This document shows positions 1 to 9,200 of a stretch of DNA of 35,000 nucleotides, one piece after another. The position numbers and the translations under genes were made by a program. Position 1 is the stretch's first letter. Each line of letters begins with the position of its first letter. This DNA comes from Plakobranchus ocellatus (taxonomy: Eukaryota; Mollusca; Gastropoda; Plakobranchidae). Below the pieces are notes generated by a model. The model saw only the letters and a list, made by a program, of their open reading frames with translations. It had not been told where the DNA came from and did no database searches. Location of the stretch: contig BLXT01008064.1 of assembly GCA_019648995.1 (NCBI GenBank), forward strand, positions 1,401,220 through 1,436,219, in the 5' to 3' direction.

Positions 1-70
1 CCCCCCCCCCCCCCCCCCGGATCCGGCCCTGTTCCTAGTAGCTCTTTGGTCACTTCCTTCTTCACCCCAG

Positions 71-178
71 AACCATCATGTTATCTTTTGCATCTTGAAG
101 CCAAACATACGTAGCATCTGTGTTTATTATGCCAACGACGAGTATGACAACGATTTGAAACGGATATGGGACTCATAA
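71..178 (+). CDS. Possible terminal exon of an upstream gene, product unknown
   Basis: A strong-looking acceptor (pyrimidine tract ending CACCCCAG at 70) precedes 35 open codons in one frame, ending NDEYDNDLKRIWDS and TAA (176-178). The other two frames stop early. AATAAA follows at 291-296. The same frame stays open from 179 to about 293 with a single stop, so a decayed coding sequence is an alternative reading. I do not recognise the peptide. Confidence 0.25.
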   Translation, partial: NHHVIFCILKPNIRSICVYYANDEYDNDLKRIWDS

Positions 179-290
179 AACAAATTGCAGCAAAAAGTAA
201 TAGAGGCCGACTGTGATCGCTCTATCTCCATTAAAATTGGGTGTAGACGCGCAGCCGAAGTGTTACAATGCATCCTAGATTTACTTAATC

Positions 291-296
291 AATAAA
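291..296 (+). terminator. Candidate poly(A) signal AATAAA
   Basis: AATAAA about 115 nt after the stop codon of the possible terminal exon at 71-178. In AT-rich DNA such hexamers arise often by chance, so it supports that exon only weakly. Confidence 0.25.
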
Positions 297-591
297 GAAC
301 TGTTCGTCAAAGCAAAAAAATTACTCAGAGTTCTCAATAAATAAGAGAAATATTTCCCCTAAGTTAAAAAATTTCAGTCAGCAAATATATTTTTTAAATC
401 ATTGAAACTTCTTTGGGAAGGAAAATTTTGTTTAGCAACACTCCATGAAAAAATCAACGAAATGAAACCATCATCTGAAGTGTTCCTCTGTTTTAAGTTT
501 CCTTCATACTAATAAGTTCATTTTTCTTTTCATTTCTCCGCTAAAACGCTCCCATAGATACACGTTTTTTTTTCTACCATTAAATTTATCC

Positions 592-600
592 TATAAATAG
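592..600 (+). promoter_or_regulatory. TATA-box-like element TATAAATAG
   Basis: Matches the TATA consensus about 1 kb upstream of the INPP5E first coding exon and would place initiation near 620-630. INPP5E-type housekeeping genes often lack a TATA box, and AT-rich DNA makes chance matches common. Confidence 0.2.
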
Positions 601-896
601 AAGGGGCCAAAAATACAGCATAGTCGTAAATGTAAACAGGAGGCATACCTATCAATGGTCAAAACCATTTTGTTGTGACATTTCTTCCTGTTTACCTCAA
701 CAACTGGTCTCTGCGGTAGATTCCTGTAAGCTTTGTTCGGGAGATCACTATTATAAACTGCTCTTTATGGTATAGACCGAGTACATTGAAGATGGCAATA
801 CTTCGGCCTTATGATTCTAGTCCATGATTACCCGAAGATTTAATTTTGGCACTTTGAAATGAAGTTCATTCCCATGAAAATAATATTAAGTGTTTG

Positions 897-925
897 ATCT
901 AGATCTAGATCTAGAACTAGATCAT
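897..925. repeat. AGATCT simple repeat
   Basis: Tandem AGATCT-like hexamers (GATCTAGATCTAGATCTAG...) with a trailing degenerate unit. Short TCTAGA/AGATCT tracts also occur near 19058 and 34228, suggesting a common low-complexity motif of this genome. Confidence 0.7.
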
Positions 926-1636
926 GTAGGAATCGAATCTAAGGTAGATGTAGATAAGGATTTTTTGTAAGTTTTCTCTAGATGATAATTGTCCAACTTA
1001 AGGTGCTGACGAGATGAAAAGGTAAGGTACAAATAATTTGACTTTATAAATAAATAAAGATCACAATAATGAATAATTCATCAAGGTAAAAATAGAAAAG
1101 AAACAACAGAACAAAACACACACATAAAAAAACAACACATTTTTAAAAAAGTAACAATAAAATAATGACTCTATAGTGTACATTTTATTTCATTACGATC
1201 TCGCTAACTCCATTTAAAATATTACTTACTCTTAAAAATGAAATTATTGGTTGAAGTCAACATGTTATATCAGTCTTTAAAAAAACCAACTTTGTTTCTT
1301 TGAATGATTTAATTCTTGTGTAAAGTCAACACATTTTTTTGTTAAATCTCAAGATATAGACTTAAACGTTTAATTAGTTTTAATCTCCTCTTATTTTGAT
1401 CTAAGTCTGCAAAGATAAAATTAATTTTGACCGCAATGCACATACATATACTTACCATTTATCTTTCGGATAATTTTTTGTTTTTTATTTATGGGTCGAC
1501 AGAATTTATTTTTCATTTTGCAGTTTTGCAAATGATCCTTGATACATGGTTTTGAATCCCATCAGCTTTGAGATTTATCCCTGACCTAATGATCTGAGTA
1601 TGAGTAATTGATTCTCTCTCTTTTTCCTTTTATCAG

Positions 1637-3245
1637 ATTGACGACCTTCAATTTGAAGCCATCAGAATGTGATCAACAATACACATGAGTACTTCACAAA
1701 TGGAAATGAATTTTTAAAAGGACCTATGACGTTTATTTTCGCTATGAATGATATAAATGTTGGTCCATTGGAGGATAACACTCACTCACCAACAAAAATG
1801 CGCACCAAGAAGAAGAGCACGCTTACCAAACTTAAAGAGAAAAAACTGCGAGAGCAAGGTTCTCTAGCATCACTTCAAAGTTATCCAGAGCAAGATGAGA
1901 AAAAATCAGATCCACATATGGCTATACAATTATCTCAGACTCTGAATGATACACACTCAAAAGATTTACCCTCAACCTTAAGTTCTGATGGTGACCGGAT
2001 TTTTTCGACAAAAGATCCACCAGGAAAATTAGATGATGCTGGAAAGCCCAGGCCAAGGCCTCGTAGCGGGCGCCAGTCCTCAATTGATAGTCAAGCTGCT
2101 AGGTCCAAATGTGAAGGTTCTGGCTTTGCAGTAGCACAGGAACCTAAAGATTTGAAAATGACAGGACCATATGGTGATTCTGTCAACCCTACTATCAGCA
2201 ACAGCGGGTTCATTCCTAGACCTCCAGTCACTCCACGCACCCCAAATTCAAATCCAAGAACTCCACGTGGTTATGTAGCTTCAGGTAAAGGGGAGAAGCG
2301 GAGTAGAGATCAAAGGTCATCTGGAGAAGAACCAGATACGGAAGACAAAGGAGAGAAAAGTAGTGAGCAGAAAATGGAGACTGCAGCAGTTTGTGGTCTG
2401 GGACTTCTGAGCACCAGCCTGCAACAGCAGGGGGAGAGCAGTCATACTAAAACTCAGCCACTTTCTGGACACATTAAGTCAACAGAAAGATTACTAAAAA
2501 GACGCAGCTCAAAAGACAGCACAGGGGAATGTAAGGCTAATTCAAATGACTCACTGTCTCATGTTTCCAATGGTTTAGGAAAACCTCCAATTTTCAACAC
2601 TCACCGCAACGCAAACAATAACAGCAACCATATTAGTGGTAGTGACCTCCCTTACCCATCTCCCTCAGGCAATAACTCCGCAGTATACCAGTCTCCAAGG
2701 CACACTTACCTCAAATCAGCAAAGAAATCTCACTCAGAACCAAAGCCCCTTGTGCAGGAAAGACAGCAAGGTGAGGCAGGGGTAGAAAATTCCCTTCTCA
2801 GTAACTTACACATCTCCAGTCCTTCTCATCTGCCAGAAGGTTCAGGTGCTAAATCCTCTCCTTTCCATGTCCCCAGTACTTGTGATACTTCTGCTGATGC
2901 AGACGGCAGCAACAAGTCCACCCAAGTTATGTACAGCTCAGAATCTCCTTTTCAGGTGCGGTCTATAACATCACCTCCATCATCTGCCAGACTTGTTCCT
3001 ATTAGCCCTCGACCTAACCCACCTCCTCCCCTTTCAGAAAATTTCTCTTCTCAGAGCCTGCGAACATCCTTCAAGATTGATCCCAATGTACGGCCAGCTA
3101 CCGGCAGTGGACATAGGGTAGGAGCGTTGACCGCAGACAAGTCTGACTCAGGTGGTGCCACTAGTAATGGTGATCGTGTTTCTCAACAATCATTTGCCTC
3201 TGGCAGTGTGCTTCCTGTCATTACCACTAAAGAGGCTAGGTCAAG
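1637..3245 (+). CDS. INPP5E: INPP5E first coding exon: long disordered N-terminus
   Basis: The exon follows a pyrimidine-rich acceptor ending TATCAG at 1636, so a 5' non-coding exon probably lies upstream. Coding starts at 1726 or a nearby in-frame ATG and ends at donor AAG|GTAAGC (3246), leaving two bases of a codon. One uninterrupted 1.5-kb reading frame encodes about 506 residues. Visible segments are a Lys-rich stretch (25-43), a PRPRPRSGR stretch (106-120), a TPRTP/NPRTPRG repeat (165-182), and Pro-rich SPPSS...RPNPPPP (416-436). The frame contains no enzymatic motif. Its role is probably protein interaction or ciliary targeting, by analogy with the shorter Pro-rich N-terminus of human INPP5E. 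Confidence 0.85.
1667..1672 (+). promoter_or_regulatory. Start-stop upstream ORF (ATG TGA)
   Basis: ATG is followed at once by TGA, 30 nt after the predicted exon start at 1637 and 54 nt before the first in-frame INPP5E ATG. It has A at -3. If it is in the mature 5'UTR, it would hold or reduce ribosomes reaching INPP5E. Confidence 0.45.
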
Positions 3246-6200
3246 GTAAGCTCTTAGTAATGATTCAAGAAGGTGAAGTGGATAGGGCAAATGCCCTTTT
3301 TTTTTTTTAACATATATCATTTATAAAAACTTAATACCTCTTACTTTGCTTATTTTTTTTTTTTTTTGCTTACAAAATACCTGGATAAAAGTAATGAAAG
3401 TGATTTGAACAGTTAAAAAAAAAATTATTGCAAAGTCTTTGGTTTGTGCATATATTCTAAGTGTTTTCACCTTGACTTTATAATCTATAGCTTATATATC
3501 TGTTGAAATTAGGCTGAGGGATATACAGTTTACTTAGGTCTTTGAAAATTGTTAAAGAGATCAGAAGATCAAGAGAAGGATTCAAACACTTTAATCACAG
3601 ATGACATGCAGCAGTAATATCAAGGACATCAGTATGAGTTATAGCAATACATAAATTTGTTTACTTCACTGCACATCCATGTGTCATTAATGATGCACAA
3701 CATATTCGCCCTATTTTGTTTTTGCAGCATCCCTAAAAAAGAAAGGAAAATTCTTAAAGAGCCAAAATGACCTATAGCACAATGGTATAAAAGATGTGAC
3801 TACACATGATTCTCTCATTTGTTTTACAGTTCTGGTCTATATATATAAAAAAAGTTTTCATAACCCCATTTTGGCACATGACGTTCACTTCCTTTTCCTT
3901 GACTTGTCATTCACATCAAGCCATAGGGATTACTTAAATCTTTTGGGTCTCACTGAGAGTGTAAAACAGATAGGTATGAATGAGATGCCACTGTTTACAG
4001 TATAGTATGAGATCTTTTATTTAAAAAAAAAAAAAATGTTAGCTGGTAATTGGCAGCATGGGTTAAGCTTAAAGATGTATATATCAGAAAAAAAGAGATA
4101 TTGCTTTATATCCAGCCATGAACGCAAACATCTTTGACAGCAACGAATTTCAAAACTATGAATCTGCAAGGGTGACAGATTTTTCTTGAATAAAAAAGTA
4201 TTTCCTTTCTTTATTTATCTTATGACTCCGAAGACTTGTTTGCCTACACACCTACATGCACAGCACAATGTATAATCAATTGATAAAATAGACTTCTACA
4301 AAAGAATGTAACATTATTTTTTTGCCTATCGGAGCCGAGATTGAGATAACATGATTCGCAATAAAGACCAGAAGAACTATTTAAAAATAAAAGCCCTCCA
4401 ACCCCCCCACCCCTTCTCTTTTTTCACACATAGACATTAGCTATGTGAAAAAAAAAACTTTATTCTAATTGAAAGGGGCAAGAAAAACATAATTTACTGA
4501 TAGCTAGATACTTTTGCAAATGCTTAACATATGCTTATGTGCACAACAAAGGCCATACATTCATCTCTAACTATAAGTTAGCAATCAAAACATCAATTTT
4601 GTGTTAAAAAAAAAAAAAGACAGCTAGAAAGAGATACATTCTAAGCATTTAGAAAACAGCCTATCTAGGAGTGCAGATGTTGGGGAAAAAAGGCTCGGGC
4701 TGTTAGAACCAATAGGATAAAACTAGATTCATGAGGTCCTCTTCATTGAATTCGTGAATCTTGATTACCCAGGAGTTACTTGGAGGGCAGTATTGGCAAC
4801 GGTTCCCCATCAGTGTTGGGAGCAGAGGAGCTTGATCGGTATTTCCCTGCCCGCAAAGTTCATGTATTGGTTGGCACTTGGAACATGAATGAGCAAAAAG
4901 TGAGGAATCTTTGACATTTTTTCTCTTTTATTTGATTATTGCATTCATGATCTTTAGAAAAAAAAATATATAAATGAAATGAAAAAAGGCAACTTATTTT
5001 GCTGATGTCTTAGAATATCTATTCTTCTCATCCTTATTTTATCATTATGGCTTTGAGTGAGCCACAAATGTGTAAACCTTTTGTTTCTACTTCATGATTT
5101 TGGCTTTGAATGAGTCTGAAATATTATTCTTGTTGTCCTTTGAATGAGTCAAAAACATTAAATTTTCTTTGTTATATTTTTTTTTTATGTCAATGTAGGA
5201 GATTTCTTATTCATTGGATGACTTTGTACTTCCTGAGAGCTGTGATTATGTTCAAGATATTTACGCTTTCGGAACTCAGGAGAATGACATGAACAAGTAA
5301 AGTTTTTTTAAACTCTTTGATTTATATATTCAATTCAGTCTTTTGATAGTGTTCACCCTCTCTAAAGATCATCAGCTGCATGTCAAACTGCCTCTTCAAG
5401 ACAGTTTATCTCTCAAAATGATTGAGAATTCTAAGATGCAGGCATTTGAAATAGATTTGTCATATCTTCAAGATAATAATCAAAAATGGGGGGAGGGAAG
5501 GAGATAGTTATACAATCATTTGAATATTGACATCATACTAAAAGCAAGGTGCTCCTTAATTTTGTTATTCATATCACAACAAAATGATAATATAAAAAAA
5601 GCAGTTTTTCCTATAACTTTCCATATGTATCTATTTGTGAAGGTAAGCAGAAAAAAAGATCTTTAAAAGTTGTAAGATAGTCAGGAAATTTTGTAAACTT
5701 GATTAAGAATTTTTTTTTTATGTATAAAATGAAATAAATTATTGCCCAAAATCGAAAGATATAAACACTGAATATATTCATGGCTTGGCAGGAAAGAATG
5801 GGAGATAAAAATCCAGGAGACGCTCGGGCCATCCCATGTGATGTATCATTCTGTTTCTCTCGGCTCGCTACATCTGGTGGTTTTCATCAGACGAGACCTC
5901 ATTTGGTTTTGTTCGGGTATGGTTTTTGTTACATTTCTTTTTATTGTTCATTCATTGTAAATGTGATCAGAGGGGAAAAGCCACAGTTATAATCCTTGCT
6001 AGATTCCAGCCACCCAAAAACTTCCTTTATAGATATGTGTGCGTGCGCGTAGGTTTCTCTTTATGTGACAAAAAATTACTTCCAGATCCAAAAAATAAGG
6101 AATTTCCTAATGGTTGAAAAGTGACTATAAGGAAGGAGCTGAGGTACAATATCATAACTAATATTTCTTCTCTATATTGATTTTTTCATTCTTTAAATGA

Positions 6201-9200
6201 TATAAAACAAGAAAATTGTGTCAATGATCACAAAACTTGTATAAATTTACATGCCGTCCATATCAGTCTTTCTGTATCCTTTCTATTAGTACATAGATAG
6301 CAGCATAGGCACTTTATTTAGAATCAGCATGTTCTTTAGAAGCTAAAATAAAAACTTCTTGGAGGCATCCAAGCATTGTTGTTTCCAGTCTAGCACTAAA
6401 GGGAGTAGAAGTTTTGTCTCGTTTGTGTCTCAAGCTTTGGCAGACTTGCTCCAGCATTATTTATTAGTAATTAATTTGATGATGAAAGAAAGATTTTATT
6501 TTTGCGTTGTTATTTTTTAAACAATCCAGCACCAGAGGATGATGTCCTGTCCCTGCGAGCTGTGACAATGGTGAAGACAAAAGGTGCTATAGGGATCAGT
6601 CTGTCTCTGTTTGGGACATCCTACCTGTTTATCAACTGCCATCTCACATGTAAGTGGAGTGGAGGGAGAGTGCAGAGAAAAATTCTCAGTCCGACCTAGG
6701 CAAACATATGAATGAAGGAGTGATCAGGAGTAACAGATTGAGAAGGGAAGGAATATGCATCTTAAAGATATACCACAAATTTGTCTTTCTTGTCATGACA
6801 GTGTACTCAAGATAGGAACTATTTGATGGCTTTCGATAAAACTTTAAGTTTGTTAGCTCGGCAAAAAAAAAAGCTCCAAAAAAGTGTAATTTATTAGAAC
6901 TGAATGCAGGGTTGTGCTGTGTGAATCATTTGCTCACTCTTAAAACAAAGACCCATCTAACAATTTTCGATATCTTTTTCTTTAATGAGGAATGTATATG
7001 TGTGATTGAAATTACTTGTAATATTTTTATTATCTCAACTTTTTATTACATTTTCAGCTGACCGTGACAATGACAACACGAGAAAGAAAAATCGACTAGG
7101 TGATTATTTTAAAGTGATTCAAGACATGAAACTTCCTAAATCCTCACAGTTGCTTTCCTCTTCCAAGAAAACATGTGAGTTTCTCTTTTATCCTATTTGA
7201 TTACTCATTCCTTTCACCTTGTTTGTTGTTATTAAAATATAAAATATATTGTAATAATTTTTAGGTTTTTGTGCCAGTAAAGACAACCCATAAAGTGAAG
7301 CTGTCTCGTTGATTTATATCAAATAGGAATATATTTAAACCTAGAGTAAAACTAATGACTTTCTAAACACTGAACATCAATTCAGTAAAGTTGAAGATTT
7401 GGAAGGTATAAAAATTAGATAGAGATATGCTTTGCTTTGTACCTGATTTGATTCAAGGCTTTGATGTGATATGATACATTGAGTTTAAATATTTAATGAT
7501 GGTTTCATTATTCTTGTCTGTTACTTCAGAAGTACATTGAGCGTTCATCCTTTCCTCGTCCAATAACCCTTTAAGTAAGAGCTAATTTATGATTGTTAAT
7601 CAATCTTCCTCAGCGGACATCACTGCAATTTTCGACTGCGTTTTCTGGTGTGGTGACCTCAACTTCCGTATTGAGCGCAAGCGTCATGCTGTGGAGGGCA
7701 AGGTCAACCAAATCACAGAGGAAGAGTTTCCAAATTTTGAGACTTTGCTGGGAGGCGATCAACTTCTGAAATATATGACAGAAGGTGCCTCATTAATTTA
7801 AGTGAGAGGGAGGGAGGGAAAAATGAGAGAAAGCAAGAGAGAAAGAGAGAGAAGGGAGGGAGGGGGGGAAGAGAGAGAGACAGGGAGGGAGGGAGGAGAG
7901 AGAGATATATTGATTATCCATCATCCCTGCAGGAGCATAAGAGCTTTCTCCTACAAGCTTTCTCCACTCCATCCTGCCTTGTGCCACCTGTTTAAGCTCA
8001 TCAGATGTTTTGTCAGCCTCCATCCACTCACCATCCACTGTGCTCACACAGGCACTTCTTGCTCTGCCTCTCTTCTTCTTGTCGCGGGGGTTCCAATCAA
8101 AAGTAATGAGGGACGATGAATTTTGTTCACTTGCAGGTTTTATCCTAGCGATCTTGACTTCTTCCAGAATGTAATTTATTCCTATTTTGAATGCTATTCC
8201 GTATTCCTACAAGATTCCCAAGATTCTACAAAAACACTTCACCTTGAAATTCCTGATTTTATATTTTCCATTTGTTAAATGTAATTGAATATCTGCTTAG
8301 ATATCCCTATTGCTGGATGGTTGAAGCTTGTTGTTGTTGTCGATTTTCTTCCAGGCAAAATATTCCATGGATTCCAGGAGGGACGTATCAACTTTCACCC
8401 AACTTTTAAATTTGACATAAACAAAGACACTTATGACAGCTCACAGAAGAATCGCGTCCCTTCATATACAGTAAGTAGTCTCATACCATCACCTTGTGGC
8501 TGAAGTTTTAAAATGATTACATAAGAATACTTCAGCATTTCTGGATTAGCTTCAGATTGGTTTGCTTTTGAGTAAACAACTTGTCCCCAACAATGTGATC
8601 TCAGACTTTGAGGCATTCTGTTAGGCCAGAGTGCTGGTGGCGAGGCTAAAAGTTGTGATAGATGGGTCCATGCATATCTCAGGGTGGGTTGGCTATCCAT
8701 TTTGTCACTAACATCCTTGGTGAGCGCCAGAGTAAATTGTACAAATGACAGGACGTTTTGTTTCTATCTGTTTTTTTAATACTTTGACTTTTATACTATT
8801 CTTCATTGAAACCAATGCATAGCAGAAAATAAATAAGTAATGCAATAAAGAGCCAGATAGTGCAGTTATTGTCTTGGGCCACAAAAAGCCAGATATATAT
8901 TCAGTTATATATTGCTTATTTGATGTAACAATTTTTAACATAAATGACCCTCTTAAAAACGGACACTCAACAATATATTTTGGGCAAATGCTAAATTCAA
9001 TGAAATTGAGTAAAGCTCTTTTACCATATATTTTTGGTTTGTAGAAATGTTATTCTTTTGATAATACATTGTACAATTTGAAAGAAATATGTTAAGTCCT
9101 GCTTCAATTGAGCTCAAATTGTGGTAAACTCTTCCATTATTAAAAAGTCCTTGAAACATTTGATTATGTATTAGCTCAGAATATCCTGAAGCTGAATAGA

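Larger units (their letters stand above)
179..1636. other. Upstream region of INPP5E; no firm gene
   Basis: AT-rich DNA between the possible terminal exon and the first INPP5E coding exon. It probably contains the INPP5E 5' non-coding exon and promoter. Donor-like sites that could end such an exon are CCT|GTAAGC near 725, TTT|GTAAGT near 967 and AAAAG|GTAAGG at 1022, but none can be chosen from sequence alone. An AGATCT-type simple repeat lies near 897-925. Confidence 0.4.

Noticed and set aside
1669-1671. GTG as the start of the INPP5E reading frame
   Set aside because: Eukaryotic nuclear genes rarely start at GTG. The first in-frame ATG is at 1726, and an in-frame TGA lies at 1654.
5780-6117. 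Frames starting [12 protein letters not shown] and MLHFFLLF
   Set aside because: The first overlaps an INPP5E exon in the wrong frame and the second reads intron sequence. The correct frame gives [11 protein letters not shown] and fits both neighbouring exon phases.
7793-8119. Arg/Glu/Gly-rich frame on the plus strand and Ser/Leu/Pro-rich frame on the minus strand
   Set aside because: Both are translations of the GGGA/GA simple repeat within an INPP5E intron.
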